In this document: piece by piece, positions 17,443-26,251 of the stretch | Position numbering within the stretch: the stretch's first letter is position 1 | How the letters are laid out: each line of letters starts with the position of its first letter | Assembly: GCA_004293365.1 (NCBI GenBank) | Contig: RDYN01000012.1 | Location: 1 to 64,000 of the forward strand | Origin: Oscillatoriales cyanobacterium | Lineage (GTDB): Bacteria; Cyanobacteriota; Cyanobacteriia; Cyanobacteriales; Microcoleaceae | DNA: 64,000 nucleotides | Direction of reading: 5' to 3' | Notes under the pieces: generated by a model | Seen by the model: the letters and a program-made list of their open reading frames with translations, nothing else | Told to the model about the DNA's origin: nothing | Databases searched by the model: none | Made by a program: the position numbers and the translations under genes

Positions 17443-17732
17443 GAGTCCGTCCAAGACTGAGGAATTAACAACCTCCTAGCGGTCGGGTGCGGTTGCTGTA
17501 AATTAGATGTTTTTCCGATCGTAATTGATAATTGTCGATCGCCCCCACAGTCGATCAGTTTTTTGTGCTTTGACCCGATTTTTCGATCTCGATTGTAAAT
17601 TTTTGCTACAGTAGAGCACATTTGTCAGGAGAATTCCGTAGCATAGACTACATAATTAACTTTATCTGCGCCTTCGCCGGGGTTGTTAAAACCCAGCCAG
17701 AAGTGCAGGGTCTTAGCTCAACAGGAGTATTT

Positions 17733-17999
17733 ATGCAACTGCAAACAGATATTCGCACTTGGCAACCTGAACAAACCCTAGCCAGCGCCGCGAGTGCCTT
17801 CGACTGGGCAAAATTTGGCTGCGCGGTACCTGCACCAAAATTGGCTCCTTCGATATGGGTAAAATTGTTCAATCCGCCAACAGCATTCAGTTTTGACGAA
17901 GCATGGCTGTTGTGTCAGTGCTCCGAGGACAAGTGGCTGGCTTGGATTCCTGATTATGGGGAAATTTTGCTGAATACAAATGAATTTTGCGCTACTTAA
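17733..17999 (+). CDS. small conserved cyanobacterial-type protein
   Basis: An 88-aa acidic protein. The frame is open from 17622, but the ATG at 17733 has an AGGAGT ribosome-binding site 6 bp upstream. It begins MQLQTDIRTWQPEQTLASAA and ends CSEDKWLAWIPDYGEILLNT, a layout I associate with uncharacterised small cyanobacterial proteins. There are no membrane segments or metal motifs. Function unknown. A strong hairpin terminator follows at 18272. Confidence 0.6.
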   Translation: MQLQTDIRTWQPEQTLASAASAFDWAKFGCAVPAPKLAPSIWVKLFNPPTAFSFDEAWLLCQCSEDKWLAWIPDYGEILLNTNEFCAT

Positions 18000-18080
18000 T
18001 CGAGAATTACAGTGTTAAAATCCATAGGCTTAGGGCTTCACAGCATATTTTGGGGAAAAACCAGGTTTTTGCATTATCTC

Positions 18081-18252
18081 GTTTGTAGTGAGGACTTTAG
18101 TCCTCAGAAATTATACCAATTTAAAAAAAGAATGCAACAGTATTCTTGTCCCCCCCCGCAATACAGCGGGGGGGGGCTAGGGGGGGTCGAAGAGTGTTGC
18201 ACGATTTTAGAAAAATGGTATTAAGAAGGACTGAAGTCCTCACTACAAACCA
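18081..18252. repeat. GAGGACT-type palindromic repeats flanking a G/C-homopolymer stretch
   Basis: Copies of the dispersed GTTTGTAGTGAGGACTTTAG repeat at 18081-18106 and, inverted, at 18221-18252. They enclose a sequence with C8 and G10 runs (about 18148-18186) that could form a very stable hairpin. Confidence 0.8.
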
Positions 18253-18271
18253 ATTCATTGACATTTTACCA

Positions 18272-18307
18272 ACAAAAAGAGCAATAGTTTTCTATTGCTC
18301 TTTTTGT
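18272..18307. terminator. strong bidirectional terminator hairpin
   Basis: ACAAAAAGAGCAATAG, a TTTT loop, then CTATTGCTCTTTTTGT: a perfect 16-bp stem with U-rich tracts on both strands. It separates the convergent small protein gene (17733-17999) and the secreted-protein gene (18356-18784). Confidence 0.85.
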
Positions 18308-18355
18308 GTAAAAACACTTTCTAGTTTTTGTCTTCAGACAGCGAAACTTACTCGC

Positions 18356-18784
18356 TTATTTGCAAACTGCACGGTTATTTGCATTCCTGACAATCGTGCC
18401 TACTTTGCCATTGATTTGAATCGGGTTTTTGGTGCTAGCCCGGATCAAGCGAGGCTGTTTACCCAAACATTCTCTGATTGATTCTGACCAGGTGGTGAGA
18501 GCGCGGGTGTATTCTGTACGAGTCGCTGGCGCGCGAAACTGCTCGGTAATTAAGTGATCTGTGGTGATGCTAGTGTCAGTAGCAACATTGGTAATAATTG
18601 GAAAGTCAAAGGCTTTGGGTAAGGTTCTTTCAGGAATTTTGCCCGGTACCATTTGGTACTTCATTGAGCCGCCTTTGTAGTCAATACCTGCTTGGGGGGC
18701 TGTTTGAGCGAAGGCGGGTACAGGCAAGCTAGCTACCAATACGGTGCAGCAACTCCAAAATAATTTCGATTTCATCCGATTCAT
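18356..18784 (-). CDS. secreted protein of unknown function
   Basis: A 142-aa protein with a clear Sec signal peptide (MNRMKSKLFW, hydrophobic core, AFA cleavage before QTAPQ). The mature part is rich in Thr and Arg, with no recognised domain; one Cys pair (C107, C141) could form a disulfide. A strong AGGAG-like site (GAGGAGATG) precedes the ATG. Single gene. It ends convergent with the small gene upstream, separated by the terminator at 18272. Unknown role in periplasm or outside. Confidence 0.6.
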   Translation of the reverse strand: MNRMKSKLFWSCCTVLVASLPVPAFAQTAPQAGIDYKGGSMKYQMVPGKIPERTLPKAFDFPIITNVATDTSITTDHLITEQFRAPATRTEYTRALTTWSESIRECLGKQPRLIRASTKNPIQINGKVGTIVRNANNRAVCK

Positions 18785-19238
18785 CTCCTCAACTTTATGA
18801 CGGTTAGCACTAATTAGGTAGGGGCAAAAAACATTAGCTTTAATTTATAAGAAATCTGAGGCTAATGAACTTTTATCTGAGTTTTGACCCATCTAATTTA
18901 TTACCAGATATCTTCAAAAATGTAAAAACTGGTTGGTCTGACAAACTGTAGAATTGTTTCAGTTGAGTGAGACATTTACACATCTGAAGTTGTTACAGCG
19001 TGAGAGACTCGGTTTTGCCAGAATGATTCATTTTCGATCGATGTCATTGAAACTTTATCAAATTTTGTCTCAGATATCAAGTTTTGTCGATCGCCTGTCG
19101 CGTTTTAACACTGGTTGACGGCTCGATCGCCCAAAAGAGTGTTGCGCGCTATACCACGGGGAGAAAGATGCTAAAGTACATCGATGGGCGTTTGAGTATT
19201 TTCAGGCGACAATAGACAGAGAAGGGGCTTGAAAATAG
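18785..19238. other. 454-bp intergenic region between divergent genes
   Basis: Upstream region shared by the secreted-protein gene (minus) and era (plus). It is AT-rich with scattered HIP1-like CGATCG sites. I see no convincing gene, RNA or repeat in it; promoters for both flanking genes must lie here. Confidence 0.5.
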
Positions 19239-20195
19239 GTGAACTTAGTGGAAGATAGCAAGATTATAGACTTATCGGAAATCATGGGTGTTCCCGCGGC
19301 TCCTGCGGGATACAAATCCGGCTTTGTGGGTATTATCGGGCGGCCGAATGTCGGCAAATCAACGCTGATGAATCAGTTGGTGGGGCAGAAAATTGCGATT
19401 ACTTCGCCGGTGTCTCAGACGACGCGCAACAGGCTGCGGGGCATCCTGACGACTGCCCAAGCACAAATTATTTTTGTCGATACTCCCGGAATTCACAAGC
19501 CGCACCACCAACTGGGTAAGGTTTTGGTGCAGAATGCCCGCGCGGCGATTCAGTCGGTGGATGTGGTGCTGTTTGTGGTGGACGGTTCGGTAGAATCGGG
19601 TGGGGGCGATCGATATATTATTGAAATTCTCAGCAATTGCCAAGTTCCGGTGATTTTGGGGATGAATAAGTTGGACGAACAACGGTCGGATTCTGTGTTG
19701 ATCGATCGCACTTACGAGCAAATTGTGAATCCCCAGTGGCCTGTAGTAAAATTCTCGGCTCTTACGGGCGAGGGTGTGGAACCGCTGCAACAATTGTTAA
19801 TCGAACATCTGGAGGAAGGGCCCTATTATTATCCGCCAGATTTGGTGACTGACCAGCCGGAACGCTTTATTATGGGCGAGTTGATTCGAGAACAGATTTT
19901 GCTGCTGACTCGGGAAGAAGTGCCGCATTCTGTAGCAATTGCGATCGACATCGTTCAAGAAGAAGCGAAAATTACCCGCATTCTGGCGACGATTCACGTC
20001 GAACGGGATTCCCAAAAAGGTATTTTAATCGGTAAAAGCGGCAGTATGCTCAAGTCGATCGGCAGCGCGGCCCGCGAACAGATTCAAAAGCTAATTGAAG
20101 GCAAAGTATATTTAGAGTTATTTGTCAAGGTGCAGCCGAAATGGCGGCAGTCCCGCACCCGTTTAGCCGAATTGGGCTATCGGGTGGAAGAATAA
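19239..20195 (+). CDS. era: GTPase Era
   Basis: Ribosome-assembly GTPase that binds the 3' end of 16S rRNA. The 318-aa protein has G1 GRPNVGKST, the G2 region SQTTRNR, G3 DTPGIH, G4 NKLD and G5 SALTGEG, then the C-terminal KH domain (HVERDSQKGILIGKSGSMLK followed by YLELFVKV). The GTG at 19239 is chosen as start; residues before GVPAAPAGYKSG are non-conserved. Full length for the family (about 300 aa). The KH GxxG-like loop GKSG is intact. Single gene here; a TA module begins 75 bp downstream. Confidence 0.97.
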   Translation: MNLVEDSKIIDLSEIMGVPAAPAGYKSGFVGIIGRPNVGKSTLMNQLVGQKIAITSPVSQTTRNRLRGILTTAQAQIIFVDTPGIHKPHHQLGKVLVQNARAAIQSVDVVLFVVDGSVESGGGDRYIIEILSNCQVPVILGMNKLDEQRSDSVLIDRTYEQIVNPQWPVVKFSALTGEGVEPLQQLLIEHLEEGPYYYPPDLVTDQPERFIMGELIREQILLLTREEVPHSVAIAIDIVQEEAKITRILATIHVERDSQKGILIGKSGSMLKSIGSAAREQIQKLIEGKVYLELFVKVQPKWRQSRTRLAELGYRVEE

Positions 20196-20269
20196 AACTT
20201 TGGCAGTTGGTACGTCGTTTCCCTCTCAAATCTGAAGACGCTGAGTTTCTCACTTACCGAGTGTTCCTT

Positions 20270-20500
20270 ATGAACTACCGAAACCGCATCACGATCGAAG
20301 CAAATAAACGCGGTGGTAAGCCTTGTGTACGCGGCTTGCGAATTACGGTTTATGAAGTGCTTGAGTACCTAGCTTCCGAGATGACCGAAGCAGAAATTCT
20401 AGATGATTTCCCCGATTTGACGCGAGAAGATTTAAAAGCCTGTATTGCTTATGCTGCTGACCGCGAGCGTCGGTTTATGACCGCGAGCTTATCCGCATGA
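20270..20500 (+). CDS. DUF433 antitoxin-like protein
   Basis: A 76-aa protein with the DUF433 pattern: NRITIEANKRGGKPCVRGLR, ITVYEVLEYLA, EAEILDDFPDLTREDLKACI. DUF433 proteins contain a winged-HTH-like fold and are usually the antitoxin partner of DUF5615 PIN-like toxins. The ATG at 20270 gives the family-typical start; the open frame upstream overlaps era and is a shadow. The stop overlaps the ATG of the DUF5615 remnant (ATGA), the usual arrangement for such pairs. Its toxin is broken, so it may be an orphan antitoxin. Confidence 0.85.
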   Translation: MNYRNRITIEANKRGGKPCVRGLRITVYEVLEYLASEMTEAEILDDFPDLTREDLKACIAYAADRERRFMTASLSA

Positions 20501-20562
20501 AATTACTGTTTGATGAAAACTTGTCGCCCAAGTTGTCGAACCTACAGGAAGTATGCCAACCT
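20497..20562 (+). pseudogene. truncated DUF5615 PIN-like toxin
   Basis: The frame starts MKLLFDENLSPKL, the invariant opening of DUF5615 toxins with its catalytic Asp/Glu. After about 20 residues homology is lost, and the frame runs on to 20703 through unrelated DNA. The expected length is about 110-120 aa. The break coincides with the start of the transposon-like sequence ending at 20859, so insertion of a mobile element is the likely cause. Confidence 0.7.
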
Positions 20563-20574
20563 TCTAGGGTGCTT

Positions 20575-20859
20575 AGTGGTGTGATGGCTCTTACAAAGCT
20601 GTCGTGGAGGGAATCAAGCTGGTCAAGGAGAACGCAATCGTTCATCAAAAAAATGGGTCTGAAACCTCCCCCTTTTAGGGGGACTTTAGTGTATGCTAAT
20701 TAATGTACCGCAGGGCTTGCGGGAGGCAAAAGCCAAAGCCTGTGGAGCTGTAAGACCGGAAAACCCTTCGGGAGGTTGAGGCAGTTGCTATGAAACAGGA
20801 ACCCAAATAGTGATGTTTGGGAATCACCGCACTTTTAGGGCGGTGAGTATGTCAAACTA
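20575..20859 (+). mobile_element. remnant of an IS200/IS605-family element (TnpB 3' end)
   Basis: The frame from 20702 reads NVPQGLREAKA...CGAVRPENPSGG, is interrupted by one TGA at 20777, then continues TGTQIVMFGNHRTFRAVSMS to a stop at 20857. This ending resembles TnpB proteins of IS605-type elements. The last 45 bp (GGGAATCACCGC...GCGGTGAGTATGTCAA) has the hairpin and end typical of the element's right end, where the omega/reRNA scaffold lies. Everything upstream of the C-terminal part is gone. The left boundary is uncertain. Confidence 0.55.
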
Positions 20860-20892
20860 GACGGTAGACACCTTCAATCTTAGGAGCCGTCT

Positions 20893-21120
20893 ATGTTGCT
20901 ACAAGAAGTCAAGGAGCAGGTCTTCAAACTGCCACGGAGCGATCGCCTTGCGTTAGTGAGCGCCATCATTGAGTCCTTACAAGATCGGCCAGTTGCCAGG
21001 GCAGATCGTTCTGGTGCGATTCAGCGGATGCGAGGCTTGCTAAAGACAGACCAACCCGCACCGACAGATGAGGACGTGGCAGCAATGTTGGAAGCGCGAC
21101 GGACGGAGAAGTATCTTTAG
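20893..21120 (+). CDS. VapB-type antitoxin
   Basis: A 75-aa acidic/basic small protein that starts MLLQEVKEQVFKLPRSDRLA, an N-terminal segment common to cyanobacterial addiction-module antitoxins, followed by VSAIIESLQDRP and a C-terminal toxin-binding tail EDVAAMLEARRTEKYL. Its stop overlaps the GTG of the PIN toxin by one base, which indicates translational coupling. It probably neutralises the adjacent VapC-like RNase and represses their shared promoter. Starts 33 bp after the IS605 remnant. Confidence 0.8.
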   Translation: MLLQEVKEQVFKLPRSDRLALVSAIIESLQDRPVARADRSGAIQRMRGLLKTDQPAPTDEDVAAMLEARRTEKYL

Positions 21121-21542
21121 TGAGAGTTTTAATTGATACCAACATTGTCCTAGATTTTCTGTTGCAGCGTGAGCCATTTTTCCAAGATGCAGAACTGTTA
21201 TTCCAAGCGATTGAGGCTGGTCAAATCATTGGTTATGTAACGGCGACAACGCTCACGGATATTTTCTACATTTCTCGCAAACATACTCGCAGCGTTGAGC
21301 AAGCACGGCAAGCGGTTTCAGAAACGCTGACTGCTATGGTCATTTGTCCTATTGATCGAGCCGTTTTGGAATCAGCTTTCAACTCTGGTTTGGTTGATTT
21401 TGAAGATGCTGTTCAAATTTTTGGTGCAGTTGCTCAAGGGTTGGATGCCATTTTGACCCGCGATAGTAAAGGTTTTTTGAGTTCGCCTATACCTGTTTTA
21501 TCCATTCAAGAGACGTTGCAGCAATTGGGGACGGCAGAGTAG
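21120..21542 (+). CDS. vapC: VapC-type PIN-domain toxin
   Basis: A 140-aa PIN-domain ribonuclease. The four acidic positions of the active site are visible: Asp6 in LIDTNIVLDFLL, the acidic residue in QDAELLFQAIE, FEDAVQIF, and TRDSKGF. PIN toxins of VapBC modules cut tRNAs or the sarcin-ricin loop of 23S rRNA. The GTG start overlaps the antitoxin stop. The gene is complete. The presence of an RNA-cutting toxin in a genome with a tRNA/SRL-mimic array 20 kb away is noted in the findings. Confidence 0.9.
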   Translation: MRVLIDTNIVLDFLLQREPFFQDAELLFQAIEAGQIIGYVTATTLTDIFYISRKHTRSVEQARQAVSETLTAMVICPIDRAVLESAFNSGLVDFEDAVQIFGAVAQGLDAILTRDSKGFLSSPIPVLSIQETLQQLGTAE

Positions 21543-21610
21543 GGGGATAGTTGGTGAGGAAGCGTAGATGGAAATCGCATTGCCAAATTATCACAAACGC
21601 AGTCCAACAA

Positions 21611-21795
21611 CCCCAATGCAGCGGACGGTTGAGACTCACTGGTGGGGATGCTCCCGTTTACTAGCCGCCGCTGATTGGGAACGTTATCTCGTAAACACTG
21701 CCTGACTTTGGAGATGATTTGGAATCTCGATCGAGAATTAAGGATACCGACGAAGATTCTCATCGATCCCAATGAGTCAAAACAAATCCCCGCTT
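21611..21795 (+). pseudogene. decayed HigA-like antitoxin tail
   Basis: After the motif GCAGCGGACGG, the frame from about 21690 reads KHCLTLEMIWNLDRELRIPT then KILIDP, which resembles the C-terminal part of HigA-type antitoxins (LTL.MIR.LH..LGIPAEVLI). No start and no complete HTH remain. Related sequence recurs at 27420-27545 and 29010-29100, so this is one of three remnants of a repeated module. Confidence 0.4.
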
Positions 21796-21866
21796 AACAA
21801 CCACAGAATCCCATTTCGACAACAGTAAAGTAAACTGAGAGCAGCCCCATTCGCCCCAGTTGACCT

Positions 21867-23417
21867 ATGCCACGTTGGTTCAATACCGCTGGCCCTTGCC
21901 AAGAAGACATTCATTACGCACTGTCACCCACGGTGCGCTTACCGGGCTTAGAACGATTAATTGCTCAACGCAGCTATTTCGTCATCCACGCACCCCGACA
22001 AGTGGGAAAAACCACTGCCATGCTGGCGCTAGCCAAACAACTCACCGATAGCGGGGACTACACTGCGATCGTGGTTTCAGTGGAGTTAGGTTCGCCCTTT
22101 AATAACAATCCACAACAAGCCCAAGCGGCCATCTTAAGTTCTTGGCGCAGTGAGGCGCGAGTCTATTTGCCACCGGAACTCCAGCCACCCGCCAAGCAAG
22201 AGATGGAGGTGGGACAAGGAATTGAAGAAACATTGCGGCAATGGGCACAAACTTCACCTCGCCCTTTAGCAATCTTCATCGATGAAATTGATTCGCTCCA
22301 AAATGAAGTATTGCTGTCTGTTTTGCGTCAGTTACGCAATGGTTATCCCTCTCGCCCGAAAGCGTTTCCGCAATCGGTGGGCTTAATCGGTTTGCGGGAT
22401 GTTCGCGATTACAAAGTGGCTGCGGGTGGTAGCGATCGCCTAAATACATCCAGTCCGTTTAATATTAAAGTGCGATCGATTACTCTCAGAGATTTTAATG
22501 CGTCAGAAGTCGCGGAACTCTACGCGCAACATACCCAAGATACCGGACAAATTTTTACACCTGAAGCCGTAGCCTTAGCTTTTGAACTGACTCAGGGACA
22601 ACCTTGGTTGGTGAATGCTTTAGCTAAGGAAATCGTAGAAGAATTAGTGACAGATGAATCTATAGAAATTACACCACAACATATTTTAGAAGCCAAAGAA
22701 ATTCTCATAAAACGACAAGATACGCATTTAGATAGTTTGGCAGAACGACTGCGAGAAAACCGAGTCAAAGCCATTATCGAGCCGATGTTGGCAGGTTTGG
22801 AACTGGGCAATATTCCCAATGATGATATTCAGTTTTTAATCGATTTGGGTTTGTGTAAGATGGATGTTCAGGGTGGATTGACGATCGCCAATCCAATTTA
22901 TCGCGAAGTTTTGCCCCGCGTGCTCACCGTAACTCCAATGGCCTCTCTGCCCCAAATTGCACCGAGTTGGTTGACATCAGAAGGTAAATTAGATACTCAG
23001 GCTTTACTGAAAACTTTTTTAGACTTTTGGTTGCAACATGGCGAACCGTTACTCAAAAGTGCGTCTTACCCCGAAATTGCGCCGCATTTAGTGCTGATGG
23101 CGTTTCTGCATCGGGTGATTAATGGTGGCGGAACGTTGGAGAGAGAATATGCGATCGGGCGCGACAGAATGGATTTATGCCTGCGTTATGGTGAGGTAAC
23201 ATTGGGAATTGAACTGAAGGTTTGGCGGACTCGGAAAGTCGATCCGCTGAGTAAAGGGTTGGAACAGTTGGATGGATATTTGGCTCGATTGGGGCAAGAT
23301 GAGGGGTGGTTGGTGATATTCGATCGCAGAGATAATGCACCGGAGTTAGAAGAACGGCTGAAAACTGAAATTCAGACTAGCCCGATGGGTCGGTTAATTA
23401 CAGTGATTCGAGCGTGA
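21867..23417 (+). CDS. AAA-type ATPase with C-terminal PD-(D/E)XK nuclease-like domain
   Basis: A 516-aa protein. Walker A APRQVGKTT lies at about residues 45-53, Walker B is LAIFIDEIDSL, a sensor-like region follows, and a winged-helix-like middle (DLGLCKMDVQGGLTIANPIY REVL) leads to a C-terminal nuclease-like core: GRDRMDLCLRYGEVTLGIELKVWR (D and E-x-K present). This ATP-binding AAA/DUF-type family is common in cyanobacteria and other bacteria, of unproven function, possibly tied to mobile elements or defence. The start MPRWFNTAGPC is family-typical. Single gene flanked by TA remnants. Confidence 0.85.
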   Translation: MPRWFNTAGPCQEDIHYALSPTVRLPGLERLIAQRSYFVIHAPRQVGKTTAMLALAKQLTDSGDYTAIVVSVELGSPFNNNPQQAQAAILSSWRSEARVYLPPELQPPAKQEMEVGQGIEETLRQWAQTSPRPLAIFIDEIDSLQNEVLLSVLRQLRNGYPSRPKAFPQSVGLIGLRDVRDYKVAAGGSDRLNTSSPFNIKVRSITLRDFNASEVAELYAQHTQDTGQIFTPEAVALAFELTQGQPWLVNALAKEIVEELVTDESIEITPQHILEAKEILIKRQDTHLDSLAERLRENRVKAIIEPMLAGLELGNIPNDDIQFLIDLGLCKMDVQGGLTIANPIYREVLPRVLTVTPMASLPQIAPSWLTSEGKLDTQALLKTFLDFWLQHGEPLLKSASYPEIAPHLVLMAFLHRVINGGGTLEREYAIGRDRMDLCLRYGEVTLGIELKVWRTRKVDPLSKGLEQLDGYLARLGQDEGWLVIFDRRDNAPELEERLKTEIQTSPMGRLITVIRA

Positions 23418-23894
23418 AGCAGTTGCGATCGATGTGTCGATTTTGGCGATCGCCGAGAGTGTGCGATCGACTCTCATCTCAAATCTAATATAGATAACTT
23501 TTTTCAGTGTGATGGCTTAAGTGATTGAGTCGAATCGTGCGGCGAACTCGATCGAGGAAAGGAGATTCAGATGGGGAGTAAGAAGGGGTTGACATACATC
23601 ATCGAGCTGCGATATTATTCGACTATATCCAGTATTGTACCGCAACTGCGATACAATTATAAGTTCTACGGCTTGAATGCGACAAAGTAAAAAAAGTCAT
23701 TATGCAACAAAAAAGGTGTGATGATATAGCAATCCTAAATGAGTCGTAAAATTTTTACCCCACCCCAACCCTCCCCTTACCAAGGGGAGGGAGTAAGAAA
23801 TTCACAAATGATTTAGGATTGCTGCTATATATGTGCAATACTTGCGTTATATGTGTAAAACAGGCAAATTCCAGCCCATGACTTGAGGTGAGAA
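23418..23894. other. 477-bp gap with a MITE-like foldback
   Basis: No gene found. At about 23724-23830 the sequence ATAGCAATCCTAAATGA is mirrored by ATTTAGGATTGCTGCTATA, enclosing a CCCCTTACCAAGGGGAGGG hairpin. This gives a roughly 105-bp inverted-repeat element. The rest contains several CGATCG sites and no recognisable signals. Confidence 0.55.
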
Positions 23895-25256
23895 ATGGTT
23901 GAATCTAAGGAGCGTATTCTAAATCTATATAATTCTTTGGAAAATGATTTTATCAAACTAATTCCACAAGAACGGTTCAACAAAGATGTGAATATGAAGC
24001 TAGAGCGAATCACTCATCTACTGGAAGTCTTGGGAAATCCGCATAACTCTTTTCTATCTATTCATGTTGGAGGTACATCAGGCAAGGGATCTACTTCTAC
24101 GTTAATTGCGTCAATCTTAACCACACAGGGCTATAAAACAGGGCTTTATTTATCCCCTCACTTGCAGATATTTAACGAGGTGTATCAGATTAACTGTAAA
24201 ACAGTTGCGACCACAAAGCTTGTCGAGATATTTGAACGAGTGAAATCGGCTATAGCGAAAGTTGCTCAGGAAAACCCCTTTGGTCAGCCTAGCTATTTTG
24301 AAGCACAAGTAGCTTTGGCATTCTGCTTATTTGAAGAGCAAAAAGTTGATGTCGCAATTATCGAAGTTGGTTTAGGGGGAAGACTTGATGCCACAAACGT
24401 CTTGTCCTCAAAATTATCGGTACTTACAAGTGTTGGATTAGATCACACCGAAATATTGGGAGGTACTGTAGAAGAAATCGCTGAAGAGAAGGCAGGCATT
24501 ATCAAAGATCTTCAGAATGTGGTGTGTGGATTCTCTCAAAGAACGACAAGAGAGATTGTTGCACAACGTTGCGAAAAGAGCGGTCCTCAATTATGGCAAT
24601 TAGAGGAAGACTTCTCATTTACTGTTAATTCGGGGTCTTTAAGTGTAAATCTTCCAGAGAGAGTTTACGATAATTTATCGCTAACCAAACTTCTCGGAGA
24701 GTTTCAGTTCTCTAACGCAGCTTGCGCTGTCGCAGCAGCTTATTTATTTTCACAAGGTAGCTTATCTGATTTTGCTGTCAGGGAAGGGTTAGCTAATGTC
24801 ATAATCCCAGGTCGAATGGAAATATTACAAACCCAGCCAGTTGTAATACTTGATGGTGCGCATAATCCCGACAAGATGAGATCTGCTTCACATTCAGTTA
24901 ACAAATTATTTGGAGGTAAAGAAAGAGTTATAATCATTTCTTTCAAAGAGGGAAAGCTTCTTGAAGATATATTGCCTTATCTCGTAGATAATGTGAAATG
25001 CTTCATATTGACAGCGTTTAAGATTAAAGGATTGTGGGAGCCATGTCCACCTGAAGAATTGAAGAAGGTTATTAACAGCGTTGCCCCATCTGTGCCATGC
25101 TTCATAGTGCGCGATCCAATTAGTGCGGTTCGAGAGGGTTTATCTAGAGCGGCAGAGAATGATCTAGTATGGATTACTGGTTCTCTTTATCTCGCTGGTG
25201 ATGTGCGTGAGTATTGGCATCCATCAGAATCTTTGCTCATGAGAGCAGAGGAATAA
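23895..25256 (+). CDS. FolC-like Mur-ligase-family amide ligase
   Basis: A 453-aa ATP-dependent ligase of the Mur family. The P-loop is VGGTSGKGSTS, the carbamylated-Lys/metal region is VGLDHTEILGGTVEEIAEEKAGI, and the central motif is QFSNAACAVAAAYLF; the C-terminal domain opens PGRMEILQTQPVVILDGAHNP. All match folylpolyglutamate/dihydrofolate synthase. Its setting is not that of a folate gene: two ATP-grasp enzymes follow on the same strand, and the stretch is HIP1-poor and AT-rich. A Mur ligase plus ATP-grasp pair is the composition of cyanophycin synthetase and some peptide or polyglutamate makers, so a role in making a non-ribosomal amide is a reasonable inference. A housekeeping FolC role is the alternative. 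Confidence 0.85.
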   Translation: MVESKERILNLYNSLENDFIKLIPQERFNKDVNMKLERITHLLEVLGNPHNSFLSIHVGGTSGKGSTSTLIASILTTQGYKTGLYLSPHLQIFNEVYQINCKTVATTKLVEIFERVKSAIAKVAQENPFGQPSYFEAQVALAFCLFEEQKVDVAIIEVGLGGRLDATNVLSSKLSVLTSVGLDHTEILGGTVEEIAEEKAGIIKDLQNVVCGFSQRTTREIVAQRCEKSGPQLWQLEEDFSFTVNSGSLSVNLPERVYDNLSLTKLLGEFQFSNAACAVAAAYLFSQGSLSDFAVREGLANVIIPGRMEILQTQPVVILDGAHNPDKMRSASHSVNKLFGGKERVIIISFKEGKLLEDILPYLVDNVKCFILTAFKIKGLWEPCPPEELKKVINSVAPSVPCFIVRDPISAVREGLSRAAENDLVWITGSLYLAGDVREYWHPSESLLMRAEE

Positions 25257-25370
25257 CAGATTAGAAAATATATCCAAGATTTATTAGAACTATCGAATCA
25301 ATCATGCAAAATTCACAAAGATCAATTGTTAAAATAATTAAAGAAGTCTGTCTATAAAATAACATATCTT

Positions 25371-26242
25371 ATGAATCTTTTTCATACGACTGGATATTTC
25401 GTTTATCGAGAGATAGCACAGCAGTACACATTTTTGGCTATCAGTTCGAGAAAAATTCATCTACATCGCATCTAATTTGCTCTGACAAGTGTAGTGCGAG
25501 TGATTTATTACAATTGAGTCAAGTGCCTGTCGTAGAACATACCTTTTTTATGTCACCAGTAAACATAAAGTATGTTGGTGTTTCTGGTAATTGGTCAAAA
25601 TTATGCGAGTTGCTTAATCGGCATAAAAAACTCGTATGTAAATCAAATGAGGGAACAGGTGGTAATGGTGTCTACCTTGTTTCAAATCAATTTGAGCTTG
25701 AGAATGCCGAATACAAAATATACAATCGCTCAAGATCGATGGCAGTGTGTCCGTTTTACGAAATAGAGAATGAGTTTCGGGTTGTGGTGCTAGATGGGAA
25801 AGTTAAATTAGTCTATCGGAAAAACATTCCTTATTTATTAGGCGATGGAGTATCTACTTTACGCCAGCTCTTGGTTGCTTACCTGAAAGAAAACATAGAT
25901 TGTCCAGTTAGTTTTAATATTCCTGATGAAGATTATTCTAAAATCTTTAATTCTGGCAAGAAGTATTACTTGCATTGGAAACATAATCTTGGACAAGGAG
26001 CAAACCCGGAAATTGTTCAAGATAAAGAACTTGTTGGACGATTAAGTGATTTAGCATTGCGCGCAGCTAAAGTTGTAAATATTCACTTCGCGTCAATAGA
26101 TATAATAGAAACTAAAAATCAATACTTGGTTTTAGAGATCAATAGCGGTGTGATGATGGAATATTTTTCCCAATTGAATGACAGCAACTATCAGATAGCT
26201 AAAGATATTTATAAAGAAGCTATTGAAAGTATGCTTAGTTAA
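25371..26242 (+). CDS. ATP-grasp ligase, N-terminus apparently frameshifted
   Basis: Frame continuous from TTG 25514 (242 aa). The likely real start is ATG 25371: from there the peptide MNLFHTTGYFVYREIAQQYT runs to an A5 run at about 25451, and a one-base shift joins it to KNSSTSHLICSDKCSASD and the main frame. Motifs: KLVCKSNEGTGGNGVYLV (ATP lysine and glycine loop), EFRVVVLDGKVKLVYRKNIP with LLGDGVSTLRQL (cyanophycin-synthetase/glutathione-synthase style), and the metal-binding end YLVLEINSGVMMEYF. It probably ligates amino acids together with the next gene and the FolC-like ligase. The frameshift is either a mutation or a sequence error. Confidence 0.7.
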
Positions 26243-26251
26243 GGTAAAAAT

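Noticed and set aside
23895-25256. Plain housekeeping folC
   Set aside because: Motifs fit FolC, but the AT-rich, HIP1-free setting with two ATP-grasp genes makes a pathway-specific ligase more likely; not excluded.
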